NCBI GenBank assembly: GCA_028681135.1
Contig: JAQUJC010000035.1
Location: forward strand, 1 to 33,694
DNA length: 33,694 bases
Reading direction: 5' to 3'
Source of the DNA: Kiritimatiellia bacterium
GTDB lineage: Bacteria > Verrucomicrobiota > Kiritimatiellia > CAIQIC01 > Lenti-01
The translations under genes were made by a program, and so were the position numbers. Under the pieces are notes generated by a model that made no database searches, was not told the origin of the DNA, and saw only the letters and a list, made by a program, of their open reading frames with translations. Below, one piece after another: positions 26,589-33,694 of this stretch (position 1 is its first letter; each line of letters starts with the position of its first letter).

Positions 26589-27470
26589 ATGAAAAATGTC
26601 ATTCAAAAAGCCAATGTTCTGATCGAGGCCCTTCCTCACATCCAGCAATTCCGGGGCGAAACCATCGTCGTGAAATTTGGTGGTTCCGCCATGGACAATC
26701 CCGATCTGGTCCGGGGCATCCTCGAAGACGTCGCCTTCATGAGTTGCGTGGGCATGCGCCCCGTCATCGTCCACGGGGGCGGCAAATCCATCAATATGCG
26801 CTTGAAGCAGCAAGGCTTGCAGGCCAGCTTTCTCCAGGGCCTGCGGGTCACCGACAGCGCGACCATGAACGTCGTCGAGCAGGTCTTGAACCACGAGGTG
26901 AACCCCCGCTTGGTCAGCACCCTCAACGACTTGAGTTGCAAGGCGCGCGGGATTCACGGCGAAGACATCATCACCGCCCGGAAACACACAGCCGACGACC
27001 GCGCCAGCGGCGAACCCCTCGACTGGGGCTTCGTCGGGGCCATCACCCATGTGGACGTGCTGCCGGTCAGGGCCTATCTCGAGGCCGACATCACCCCCGT
27101 CATCACCCCCCTGGGTGCCGATGCCGACCGGCACATCTACAACATTAATGCCGATGCCGCCGCGGCGGGCCTCGCCGAACGTCTGCAAGCACGCAAATTG
27201 GTGTTTCTGTCCGATGTCCCCGGACTGCTGTCGGACCCCCGCGACCGCACCTCGGTCATGAGCACCCTGCGCCTTTCCGAAGTCGAAGACCTCGTCGATC
27301 GCGGCATCATTGGCGGCGGCATGCTGCCCAAGATCGACGGCGCGCTCAAGGCCCTCAAGGCCGGCGTGCGCAAGACCCATATTATCGACGCAGCTCTGCC
27401 GCACTCCCTGCTCCTCGAACTATTCACCGATAAAGGCATCGGTACGGAGATTGTTAATGACCGCCTCTGA
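26589..27470 (+). CDS. argB: Acetylglutamate kinase
   Basis: This 293-residue amino-acid kinase phosphorylates N-acetylglutamate in arginine synthesis. It shows the nucleotide-binding KFGGSAM near the N-terminus, VIVHGGGKSIN, GLRVTD, NINADAAAAGLAERLQARKLVFLSDVPGLL, and GGGMLPKIDGALKAL, all as expected. The length is normal. ATG 26589 is chosen because family members begin near KANVLIEALPHIQQF; a longer frame from 26508 adds unrelated residues. There is no strong ribosome site. The stop overlaps argD by 14 bp, so the two are one operon. Confidence 0.95.
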   Translation: MKNVIQKANVLIEALPHIQQFRGETIVVKFGGSAMDNPDLVRGILEDVAFMSCVGMRPVIVHGGGKSINMRLKQQGLQASFLQGLRVTDSATMNVVEQVLNHEVNPRLVSTLNDLSCKARGIHGEDIITARKHTADDRASGEPLDWGFVGAITHVDVLPVRAYLEADITPVITPLGADADRHIYNINADAAAAGLAERLQARKLVFLSDVPGLLSDPRDRTSVMSTLRLSEVEDLVDRGIIGGGMLPKIDGALKALKAGVRKTHIIDAALPHSLLLELFTDKGIGTEIVNDRL

Positions 27471-28641
27471 TTCCCCCACGCTGCACCACCACTACGTCAT
27501 GCCCACCTACGCGCCGGGGATGACCCTGGTGCGCGGGTCCGGCGCCCACGTCTGGGACGACACCGGGCGCGAGTATCTCGATTTTATGGCCGGCATCGCC
27601 GTATGCAATACCGGCCATTGCCATCCGGCCGTCGTGGCCGCCATCCAGCAGCAGGCCGCCACCCTGATGCACTGCTCCAACCTCTTTCATAACCCCGTCC
27701 AGCCCCGGCTGGCCCAACGCCTCTCCGCCCTGACACTCGGCGGCAAAATCTTCTTGTGCAACTCCGGCGCGGAAGCCAACGAAGCGCTCTTCAAGCTGGC
27801 CCGCAAGTGGGGATCGGCGGAAGGCCGCTACGAAATCATCACCATGAAAAACTCCTTTCATGGGCGGACGCTAGCCACCATGACCGCCACCGGTCAGACC
27901 AAATATCAAAAGGGGTTTGAGCCACTCATGCCCGGTTTCGTCTACGCGGAGTTTAATGCCCTCGAGACCGTGCGCGCCGCCGTCACCCCCGCCACCGTCG
28001 CCATCCTCTGCGAAGCCGTCCAGGGCGAGGGCGGCGTTGTGCCCGCCGATCCGGCCTTCATCACCGGCCTGCGTGCCTTGTGCGATGAAAAGAAGCTCTT
28101 GCTTCTGTTTGACGAAGTCCAATGCGGCATGGGCCGCACCGGCAAATGGTTTGGCTTCCACCACTATGACGTTCGCCCCGACGGCTTCTCGATGGCCAAA
28201 GCCCTCGGTGGCGGGTTCCCTATCGGCGCCATTGCCGTGACCCCGGAGCTATCCAATGTATTCGAACCCGGCAACCACGCCAGCACGTTTGGCGGCACCC
28301 CCCTGGCCAGTGCTGCGGCCCTCGCCGTGCTCGATACCCTCGAAAAGGAGCACCTCATCGATCACGCCGACCGCATGGGCACCCTGTTCATGGAGGGGTT
28401 GAACGCCCTGGCCCGCAAGCATGCCTGCATCCAAACCGTGCGCGGTCTGGGACTGATGATTGGCGTCGTGCTGTCCATCCCCGCCAAACCCGTCGAAACC
28501 CAACTGCGCGAAAACGGCCTGTTGTGCATCGCCACCGGCGAAAATGTCCTGCGCTTTGTCCCCCCCCTGGTGGTGACGCCCGATCACATCCAGCAGGCCC
28601 TCGACCAGCTCGATCAGGCGCTGACCGTATCAACCGCGTAG
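27457..28641 (+). CDS. argD: Acetylornithine aminotransferase
   Basis: This 394-residue class III PLP aminotransferase converts N-acetylglutamate semialdehyde to N-acetylornithine. Seen are YLDFMAGIAVCNTGHCHP, FLCNSGAEANEALFKLAR, FHGRTLATMTATGQ, LLFDEVQCGMGRTGKWFG, and the PLP lysine in SMAKALGGGFPIGA. ATG 27457, inside the end of argB, has GGAGA 6 bases upstream and matches the family start (MPTYAP about 15 residues in). An upstream-extended frame is a shadow of argB. An 8-C run (28560-28567) lies in the gene and a 12-C run directly after the stop. Acetylornithine and succinyldiaminopimelate activities cannot be separated by sequence, but argB linkage favours the first. Confidence 0.94.
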   Translation: MTASDSPTLHHHYVMPTYAPGMTLVRGSGAHVWDDTGREYLDFMAGIAVCNTGHCHPAVVAAIQQQAATLMHCSNLFHNPVQPRLAQRLSALTLGGKIFLCNSGAEANEALFKLARKWGSAEGRYEIITMKNSFHGRTLATMTATGQTKYQKGFEPLMPGFVYAEFNALETVRAAVTPATVAILCEAVQGEGGVVPADPAFITGLRALCDEKKLLLLFDEVQCGMGRTGKWFGFHHYDVRPDGFSMAKALGGGFPIGAIAVTPELSNVFEPGNHASTFGGTPLASAAALAVLDTLEKEHLIDHADRMGTLFMEGLNALARKHACIQTVRGLGLMIGVVLSIPAKPVETQLRENGLLCIATGENVLRFVPPLVVTPDHIQQALDQLDQALTVSTA

Positions 28642-28653
28642 CCCCCCCCCCCC
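28642..28653 (+). repeat. 12-base C homopolymer after argD
   Basis: A run of 12 C begins one base after the argD stop codon. It is one of at least thirteen C-runs of eight or more in this window and is shared in length only by the run at 29072-29083. Confidence 0.9.
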
Positions 28654-28668
28654 ACGCGCTGGCAGCAG

Positions 28669-28795
28669 GTTTTCCACAGTGTGGAAAACTTTTTTCCATA
28701 GCGTGGAAAAAATGCGACACTTTCTTCCATGCTATGGAAAACTCATCCTCTTTTTTTCCACAGTGTGGAAACTTTTTTTCCACACTGTGGAAAAC
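28669..28795. repeat. Array of five TTTTCCA-N5-TGGAAAA palindromes
   Basis: Five palindromes lie between argD and the next ORF. Centres are at 28679 (10-bp arms, TTTTCCACA-G-TGTGGAAAA core), 28701 (TTTTTTCCA/TGGAAAAAA), 28732 (TTCCAT-GCT-ATGGAA), 28763 (8-bp arms) and 28785 (TTTTCCACA-C-TGTGGAAAA). Distances are 22, 31, 31 and 22 bp, symmetric about the third, close to two and three helical turns. The central base makes each directional: G, G, then C, G, C. The whole 127 bp is an imperfect palindrome of palindromes. Five half-sites match the relaxed DnaA box TTWTNCACA. Function is unknown; multi-site operator, replication or titration site, or double-ended terminator are options. Confidence 0.85.
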
Positions 28796-28808
28796 GCGGC
28801 GGTCCGTC

Positions 28809-29063
28809 ATGAACCGCGATGGCCCGCTCTGCACGGGTGCACTGGAAGTGGACACCTACAAAAGCTTCCGGGTCTTGCGCTGTCCAGACGGCCAAGGGCA
28901 TCTGGTTGCGCTGGGGCCCTATGAAGCGCTCCGACGCCTCCCCAGCAAAACCCCCGCAACGATGCCCCGTGAACGCGTTACGATTTCCCAGACGCTGAAG
29001 GAGTCCGTGCTCGACGCCCTCGCCCCGATTCTGTTTCGCCCCCCCTTGAAATGGCCCCTCTGA
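28809..29063 (+). CDS. Small hypothetical protein, coupled to the pseudouridine synthase gene
   Basis: This 84-residue frame has ATG at 28809 just after the palindrome array; I recognise no family. The residues are mixed and soluble in character (CTGALEVDTYKSFRVLRCPDGQGHLVALGPYEALRR), without signal peptide or membrane segment. Two cysteines flank the first half. Its TGA (29061-29063) shares a base with an ATG at 29063 that opens the pseudouridine synthase gene (TGATG), a common coupling arrangement that supports it being real. Codon choice resembles the neighbours. There is no clear ribosome site. Confidence 0.5.
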   Translation: MNRDGPLCTGALEVDTYKSFRVLRCPDGQGHLVALGPYEALRRLPSKTPATMPRERVTISQTLKESVLDALAPILFRPPLKWPL

Positions 29064-29824
29064 TGACAACGCCCCCCCCCCCCGCCCCCGCTAACCCCCC
29101 TGCGGTGCGCCTGCAAAAATTCCTGGCCGCCGCTGGCGTCGGGTCGCGCCGCTACTGCGAGGAATTGATCAGCGCCGGGCGGGTCCAGATCGATGGCGTC
29201 ACAGTGACGCAACTGGGCACCCGCGTTGATCCCGCCCACCAGCATGTGGCCCTGGATGGCCGTCGGGTCCAGGCCGAACCACACCACACCTATCTGGCCG
29301 ACAAGCCCCCCCGCATCCTCTGTACCTCGCGCGATCCCGAAGGCCGCCCCACGATCATTGAATGGGCCCGACGGATGGGCGTAGACCGGCGCCTGCGGCT
29401 CTACACCATCGGACGCCTCGATTGGGACAGCGAAGGGCTCATCCTGCTCACCAACGATGGCGACCTCGCCCACGCCCTGGCCCACCCGCGCCATCTCGTC
29501 GAAAAAGAATACCGCGCCTGGACCGACCGCTTCGCCACTCGCGACCAGATCGCCGCCATGCTCGCCGGCGTGCAGGACGATGGCGAATGGCTGCGCGCGC
29601 TGGCTGTGGTGCCCGAAGCCAGCCGCCCCGGACGCCCCCCTTCCCTGCGCATCGTCCTTGGCGAAGGCCGCAACCGCCATATCCGGCGCATGCTCGAAGC
29701 GCTGGGCCTGCACGTCAAACGCCTGCGCCGCATCCGCATCGGCCCCCTCACCGAATCCGATCTGCGCGGCAAACCCCTGCGCAAACTCTCCCGCACCGAA
29801 TTGGGGTCAGCCCTTAAAATATAA
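29063..29824 (+). CDS. rluB: RsuA/RluB-family 16S/23S rRNA pseudouridine synthase
   Basis: This 253-residue RNA-modifying enzyme isomerises a uridine in ribosomal RNA. An S4 RNA-binding domain (VRLQKFLAAAGVGSRRYCEELISAGRVQIDG) precedes the catalytic domain with the nucleophile Asp in GRLDWDSEGLILLTNDG, VEKEYRAW, and EGRNRHIRRMLEALG. ATG 29063 in TGATG is favoured; ATG 29051 in the same frame is possible. A proline run near the start is encoded by a 12-C tract (29072-29083). The last residues (about GSALKI) and the TAA lie in the left arm of a 60-bp inverted repeat, so the native C-terminus was probably replaced. The exact target base (RsuA, RluB, RluE or RluF type) is not certain. Confidence 0.88.
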   Translation: MTTPPPPAPANPPAVRLQKFLAAAGVGSRRYCEELISAGRVQIDGVTVTQLGTRVDPAHQHVALDGRRVQAEPHHTYLADKPPRILCTSRDPEGRPTIIEWARRMGVDRRLRLYTIGRLDWDSEGLILLTNDGDLAHALAHPRHLVEKEYRAWTDRFATRDQIAAMLAGVQDDGEWLRALAVVPEASRPGRPPSLRIVLGEGRNRHIRRMLEALGLHVKRLRRIRIGPLTESDLRGKPLRKLSRTELGSALKI

Positions 29825-29862
29825 CTAATGGGGCGATTAGTTATATTTTAAGGGCTGACCCC
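29803..29862. repeat. 60-bp perfect inverted repeat (27-bp arms, 6-base loop) at a gene 3' end
   Basis: The left arm 29803-29829 begins GGGGTCAGCCCTTAAAATA and the right arm 29836-29862 is its exact complement, with loop GGGGCG. It sits between convergent genes, includes the stop codon of the pseudouridine synthase gene, and ends 18 bp from the porin stop. Perfect arms of 27 bp imply recent origin or selection. The GGGGTCAG start recalls palindromes associated with REP-type tyrosine transposases, from memory only. As RNA it would be a strong hairpin and may act as a two-way terminator. Confidence 0.9.
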
Positions 29863-29880
29863 GACTTTATAGAGCCGCGA

Positions 29881-31053
29881 TTAGAAGGCGTAGCGGATGG
29901 CGAGTTGCACGCGGTTGTTGCGGGCGTCATCGCCGTCCACGTAGTCGGTGGTCATGTTGGCATATTCGGCCATGACGGTGACGGCGGCGGTAAGTTTATA
30001 GAAGGCGTTCACGAAGACCTGTTGATTTTTGTCACGCATGCCCGGGCTGAGATCGTCGTCATCGGGATCATCCATAGAATAGCCGAGGCCGAAGCACAGT
30101 TGTTCGGTTGGGTCATAGAGCACCTGGGCCCAGCCGCCGATGGCCGCGACGGCCTCGCCCAGCGCCATATTCACGCCCTGACCAATGCCGCCGTAGTAGG
30201 TATCGAGATTCTCGCCTGTCCACAGATTCCCCTGCACGGCCAGGCACTTTGTCAGCGGCAGATACACCGATCCCTGGGCCGACCACGTGTCATAGTCTTC
30301 CACATCCAGCCCGACCACGACATTGCTAACGGTGGCATCCAGGGTTTCGCGGCCGTAGTGGCCCGAGAAGGCAAAGCGCGCCATTTTCTCCGTCCACAAC
30401 TTCTGGTGCAGCGCAACCTTGAACTGGAAGGTGGGCCACTCGGCATCTGCACCATCGTCAAATCCACCGCCATCCAAATCCTGGCCCACGGTTTGGGCCA
30501 CGGCCGCCTTGGCCACCAGCTTGGTGGCATCGCTGATCGCGAGCACGTGGGTCACGCGCGCCTGGGGCCGACGCAACCCCAGCGCCCCGATGTCCGCCAG
30601 ATAGGCGAAATTGACGATCCGGGGCACCACCTCGACAAAGGTTTCCCAATCCTGACCGGCGCGGATGGAGAAGCCCGACGAATGAGCTAGGTCCAAATAA
30701 GCCAGCCGGATACGTGGGCTGTAGGAGTTGGGATTGCCGCTGCCATAGAAATCCATTTCGATTTTACCGGTTGTCTTCCAGTCACCGACATCGGGACCAA
30801 ACAGATTCAAGCCCATGCGGGTTTCCCGCGCCCCGAGATGGGTCTGGCCGTCTTTCTGGGCGTCTAGTTCGGGCAACACCCAAAAGGCGAAGTCGGCCTT
30901 AGGGGCCGTGGCCTGGGTATCGTGCGAGAAGTCGGCGCGAACATAGCCATACAGTTGCAAACGCACGTCGGTGTTTTGCAGGGTAATTTCCAGCGCGCGG
31001 GCGGCACCGGCGCAACACAGGATCAGGATCGGAACCAACCATCTTGTTTTCAC
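29881..31053 (-). CDS. Outer-membrane porin-like beta-barrel protein
   Basis: This 390-residue exported protein has a signal peptide (MKTRWLVPILILCCAGAARA, cleavage near 20-21). The mature part has alternating aromatic and polar strands (LQLYGYVRADFSHDTQA, GRETRMGLNL-like segments, FKVALHQKL, VQLAIRYAF) and ends in Phe, as outer-membrane barrels do. The SPRIRLAYLDL and FSIRAGQDWETF stretches resemble DcaP/TrpB-type trimeric porins. It points to a Gram-negative outer membrane. The start is GTG at 31053: AAGGAGG at 31067-31061 lies 7 bases upstream, a strong site that settles the choice. The transported substrate cannot be read. It is convergent with the pseudouridine synthase gene and divergent from the superoxide reductase gene. 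Confidence 0.8.
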   Translation of the reverse strand: MKTRWLVPILILCCAGAARALEITLQNTDVRLQLYGYVRADFSHDTQATAPKADFAFWVLPELDAQKDGQTHLGARETRMGLNLFGPDVGDWKTTGKIEMDFYGSGNPNSYSPRIRLAYLDLAHSSGFSIRAGQDWETFVEVVPRIVNFAYLADIGALGLRRPQARVTHVLAISDATKLVAKAAVAQTVGQDLDGGGFDDGADAEWPTFQFKVALHQKLWTEKMARFAFSGHYGRETLDATVSNVVVGLDVEDYDTWSAQGSVYLPLTKCLAVQGNLWTGENLDTYYGGIGQGVNMALGEAVAAIGGWAQVLYDPTEQLCFGLGYSMDDPDDDDLSPGMRDKNQQVFVNAFYKLTAAVTVMAEYANMTTDYVDGDDARNNRVQLAIRYAF

Positions 31054-31227
31054 CTGGGAACCTCCTTGGGGTCTTGCAGTTGCATTGGATTCTCACAGAA
31101 GCGGCCAAGCCGGGTCAACCCCCATCTCCCCGCGAGCTGCACTTTTTTGAGACCCGGGGGTGGCAATTATTTGCGGCCTGTGATAGGCTTCGGCCCGCAA
31201 ACCATAGTTCAAACCAGGAGAAATCAT
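31054..31227. promoter_or_regulatory. Divergent region between porin and superoxide reductase genes
   Basis: The region holds the strong porin ribosome site (31061-31067) on the minus strand and AGGAG (31216-31220) for the superoxide reductase. TTTGCGG (31170-31176) and CCGCAAA (31195-31201) can form a stem in the superoxide reductase leader. No clear -35/-10 pair was found. Confidence 0.35.
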
Positions 31228-31623
31228 ATGTCTGAATTCAGCACCATCATCCAAAGCGCCGACTGGAAATCCGAAAAGCATTCCCCGGTCATCGAGGCAC
31301 CGGATACCGTCAAGGCCGGCGAATTTTTCACCGTCAGCGCCGGTTTAGGCAAAGCGATTGCCCATCCCAACACGGTCCAGCATCATATTAGCTGGATTTC
31401 GCTCTACTATCTGCCCGAAGGCTCCAAGATGACCATCCAATTGGCCCACGCCGAATTTTCTGCTCACGGCGATTCGGCGAGCGACGATGACGGCCCGGCC
31501 TTCAGCGGCCCCAACATGACCGCCAACATCAAGCTGTCCAAGTCCGGGGTTCTCCAAGCTGTCGCCTACTGCAACATTCATGGCGTGTGGCAGTCGTCCA
31601 AGGCCATCCAGGTCGAGGCCTAA
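31228..31623 (+). CDS. sor: Superoxide reductase, neelaredoxin type
   Basis: This 131-residue cytoplasmic non-haem iron protein reduces superoxide to peroxide without releasing oxygen, a trait of anaerobes and microaerophiles. The class II iron centre is complete: E16-K17-H18 in SEKHSPVIE, H46 in AHPN, H52 in QHHISWI, and C115/H118 in YCNIHGVWQ. The N-terminal desulforedoxin domain of class I enzymes is absent. ATG 31228 has AGGAG 7 bases upstream; the longer frame from 30922 runs through the porin promoter region and is not used. A strong terminator follows, so the gene is monocistronic. Confidence 0.93.
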   Translation: MSEFSTIIQSADWKSEKHSPVIEAPDTVKAGEFFTVSAGLGKAIAHPNTVQHHISWISLYYLPEGSKMTIQLAHAEFSAHGDSASDDDGPAFSGPNMTANIKLSKSGVLQAVAYCNIHGVWQSSKAIQVEA

Positions 31624-31640
31624 GCGCGTCTGTTGCGCCC

Positions 31641-31673
31641 GCCCCCGGCTGCTTCCGCACCGGGGGCTTTTTT
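31641..31673 (+). terminator. Strong intrinsic terminator after superoxide reductase
   Basis: GCCCCCGG (31641-31648) pairs with CCGGGGGC (31660-31667); inside, TGC and GCA extend the stem around a TTCC loop. Six T follow (31668-31673). It stands 18 bp after the stop codon. Confidence 0.9.
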
Positions 31674-31720
31674 GTCCCCTCCGCCGGTATTTTGCCTCGC
31701 CATTGCCCCCTGCCATCCCC

Positions 31721-33130
31721 ATGAAGAAACGCAACATGCTATCCGTCCTCCATCCGCGCTCAGGCATCCGCCGCACCCTGATTCTCGCTGCCGTGGCCGC
31801 TGTTGCTGCTACCGCCCAGGCCAAGTCGGCCCAATCAGTCCGCGCCCCACTCTACTGGAGCGTCTATGAAAATCAGTTTCTGAAAGAGCAAGCCGGGCAG
31901 GATGACATTCACATCTCCGAAGCAGAATGGCTGGCCAACATCGACTGGGTGGACGCCCACCTCAAGGCTTCTGGCTATACGATGGTCTGCATCGACGGCT
32001 GGGGCGATGTCTCGCAATTAAACGAAAATGGGTATCGTCTGTCGCACTCGCGTCACTGGCACCACGATTACGCCTGGTGGTCGCGCCACCTCCAAGGACG
32101 CGGTCTGGCGCTGGGCATGTACGGCAATCCCCTGTGGATTCACGTGGCCGACGACGACACCCAACGCCTGATCGTCGGTACGGAACTCCCGGTGGCCTCG
32201 CTCAAGAATCCCGCTGAGGATGCCCGCTTCCAATGGGTCCAAGTCGACCGCCCCGGTGCCGAAGCTTACGTCAAGGGCTGGATTCATTTCTATGCCGACA
32301 TGGGTATAAAATTCTATCGCATCGATTTTCTATCCTGGTTTGAAGATGGCCACGACCGCTGGCAGGGGCGCGTCGGCCCCAAGCGCCCGCGCGACCATTA
32401 TGTGACCGCCCTGCGCTGGATGCGCGAAGCCGCCGCTGAACGCGGCATGTTCCTCAGCTTTGTCATGCCCCACCTGTACGACGAGGCCGCCGCCGAACGG
32501 CAGTACGGCCACATGATCCGCATCAACGAAGACACCGGCGCGGGCGGCTGGACCAAATGGAGCGAATGGTTCCGCGGCCAGAAACGCACCGGCTGGTCCG
32601 TCTATGGCAACGCGGTTGACGGCCTGACCTACTGGTCGCGCATTGCCGGACGCGGCGGCGTTATTCTCGATCCCGACTTCATCCGCCTGAATACCTTTGC
32701 CAGCGATGACGAAAAACGGAGCGTGATTTCCCTATGTCTGCTGGCAGGCGCCCCCATTGCCGTCGCGGACCAGCACGACACCATCGGCGACAACCTGCGC
32801 TTCTATACCAATCCCGAACTGCTCGCTCTCAACCGGGACGGATTCGTCGGTCAGCCCCTATCTTGGGACCCCACCCAGGAGGACAGCCAAATTTGGTTTG
32901 GCCAACTCTCCGGCGGCGACTGGATCGTCGGCCTGTTCAACCGCGAGTCCGCTCCCCGCCCCCGGCGGGTCAACTTCGCCATCCTCGGGTTGGTCGGCCC
33001 CGCCCAGGTCCGTGACCTGTGGGCCCATGAAGACCTCGGTGCCATGGAATCCTTCCAAGCGGATATCCCCCCCCGCGGTTGCCGTATCCTGCGCATCAGC
33101 GCCCCACCCGCAGACGCCCCCCTTCCATAA
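31721..33130 (+). CDS. Secreted GH27-like (alpha-galactosidase clan) glycosidase
   Basis: This 469-residue exported protein has basic residues followed by RTLILAAVAAVAATAQA, a signal peptide with cleavage near residue 35. The rest resembles GH27/GH36 clan D barrels: MVCIDGWGD (about 88-96) near the usual substrate-binding Asp, LALGMYGNPLW, the likely nucleophile D202 in GIKFYRIDFLSW, and the likely acid/base D271 in MIRINEDTGAGGW. The LAGAPIAVADQ and NPELLALNRD stretches match the end of the GH27 barrel, then a beta domain. The substrate is probably an alpha-galactoside or related sugar; divergence is enough that another specificity is possible. ATG 31721 is the first start after the terminator; no clear ribosome site. 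It is followed by the cupin gene on the same strand. Confidence 0.78.
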   Translation: MKKRNMLSVLHPRSGIRRTLILAAVAAVAATAQAKSAQSVRAPLYWSVYENQFLKEQAGQDDIHISEAEWLANIDWVDAHLKASGYTMVCIDGWGDVSQLNENGYRLSHSRHWHHDYAWWSRHLQGRGLALGMYGNPLWIHVADDDTQRLIVGTELPVASLKNPAEDARFQWVQVDRPGAEAYVKGWIHFYADMGIKFYRIDFLSWFEDGHDRWQGRVGPKRPRDHYVTALRWMREAAAERGMFLSFVMPHLYDEAAAERQYGHMIRINEDTGAGGWTKWSEWFRGQKRTGWSVYGNAVDGLTYWSRIAGRGGVILDPDFIRLNTFASDDEKRSVISLCLLAGAPIAVADQHDTIGDNLRFYTNPELLALNRDGFVGQPLSWDPTQEDSQIWFGQLSGGDWIVGLFNRESAPRPRRVNFAILGLVGPAQVRDLWAHEDLGAMESFQADIPPRGCRILRISAPPADAPLP

Positions 33131-33178
33131 ACAGGGCACTTCCCGACAGCCGTCATTTTTGCTACCCCTAGATCCACC

Positions 33179-33658
33179 ATGAGCAAACCGCCTATCCGCA
33201 TTTTCGACGCCGACTTTCTCGACCGCCTCTCCGCCGAGGCCGCGGCCACCCCTCGCCGCCGCAAAAACTTTAACCTGCACAGCGCCAGCGACTATCCCTG
33301 CCAACGCTTTTTTAATGCCCTCTGCGCGGATACTTATGTTCAGCCCCACCGCCATGCAGACTCCGCCAAGGATGAATCACTCGTTCTACTGCGAGGCACG
33401 CTTGGTGCCATCATCTTCGACGAATCCGGGCAGGTCACTGCCGCGCGAACCCTGCGACCCGGTATGATCGCGGACGTGCCCCACAACACCTTCCACACCT
33501 GGGTCGCTCTGGAGGACAATACGATTTTTTTTGAAACCAAAGCCGGTCCCTATGTCCCGCTGGCCCCGGAAGAACGGGCTGCTTTCGCCCCGCCCGAGGG
33601 CAGCCCGCGCGCCCCAGAATACCTCGCCCAGCTCAAGACGCTTTGCCCCCCAACCTGA
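33179..33658 (+). CDS. WbuC-family cupin-fold metalloprotein
   Basis: This 159-residue cytoplasmic protein is of the WbuC type, small cupins often linked to surface-polysaccharide genes and of unproven function. The family opening RRRKNFNLHSASDYPCQRFFNAL is followed by TYVQPHRHADSAKDES with the metal-binding His pair and Glu, LVLLRGTLGAIIFDESGQV, and ADVPHNTFHTW with the last His. ATG 33179 lies 48 bp after the GH27-like gene and is probably co-transcribed. It ends a few bases before a terminal C-run. Confidence 0.88.
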   Translation: MSKPPIRIFDADFLDRLSAEAAATPRRRKNFNLHSASDYPCQRFFNALCADTYVQPHRHADSAKDESLVLLRGTLGAIIFDESGQVTAARTLRPGMIADVPHNTFHTWVALEDNTIFFETKAGPYVPLAPEERAAFAPPEGSPRAPEYLAQLKTLCPPT

Positions 33659-33660
33659 TT

Positions 33661-33694
<34 letters not shown>

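Noticed and set aside
28669-28795. CRISPR array
   Set aside because: Units are self-complementary dyads with A/T-rich gaps of a few bases to 16, not direct repeats with unique spacers of 30 or more; no cas genes are near.
31161-31176. Sigma-54 promoter TGGCAATTATTTGC before superoxide reductase
   Set aside because: GG and GC are separated by 9 bases instead of the required 10.

Overview
The window is 33.7 kb of GC-rich bacterial DNA with tightly packed genes in both orientations. Gene content suggests a free-living, probably anaerobic or microaerophilic member of the PVC group, most likely Kiritimatiellota or another Verrucomicrobia relative. The basis is a type III glutamine synthetase, a neelaredoxin-type superoxide reductase, and a 2070-residue secreted GH31 enzyme carrying CHB_HEX_C, Calx-beta, InlB-like, lamin-tail and Fn3 modules with a DxDxDG-type tail, a style common in that phylum. 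This placement is inference from protein style, not a phylogeny.

Layout. 1-2592: the end of an unknown gene, a flavodoxin-fold oxidoreductase, and a dihydrolipoyl dehydrogenase homologue whose catalytic His position reads Pro; a perfect 20-bp palindrome lies between the last two. 2617-11031: a sucrose cluster on the minus strand, read fructokinase, sucrose-phosphate synthase (with phosphatase domain), amylosucrase, L-arabinokinase-like GHMP kinase and UTP-sugar-1-phosphate uridylyltransferase, plus a head-to-head sucrose-phosphatase on the plus strand. GalU can supply UDP-glucose to the synthase, the phosphatases release sucrose, and amylosucrase plus fructokinase can turn it into glucan and fructose-6-phosphate. 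11057-18020: an HD-domain phosphohydrolase and the giant secreted GH31 glycosidase with a readable promoter. 18086-21757: a 3.66-kb nest of two decayed insertion sequences. An ISKra4-type element came first, and an ISAs1-type element with a DruA/DUF4338 N-terminal domain later inserted across its left end. Both have terminal inverted repeats and target duplications, and both transposase genes are interrupted by an in-frame TGA.

21823-28641: a minimal lipoyl-type adaptor, a NifA/NtrC-like sigma-54 activator (GAFTGA loop reads GAFPGA), type III glutamine synthetase, and divergently argB-argD, a nitrogen and arginine block with two identical operator-like repeats in the divergent control region. 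28669-28794: an array of five palindromes with centres spaced 22-31-31-22 bp. 28809-29862: a small coupled ORF and a pseudouridine synthase whose last codons and stop lie inside a 60-bp perfect inverted repeat. 29881-33694: an outer-membrane porin-like protein, superoxide reductase with a strong terminator, a secreted GH27-like glycosidase, a WbuC-type cupin, and a terminal run of 33 C at the window edge.

C homopolymers of 8 or more occur at least thirteen times on the plus strand. The least explained structures are the five-palindrome array, the long inverted repeat that supplies a stop codon, and the two regulator or enzyme genes with changed key residues.
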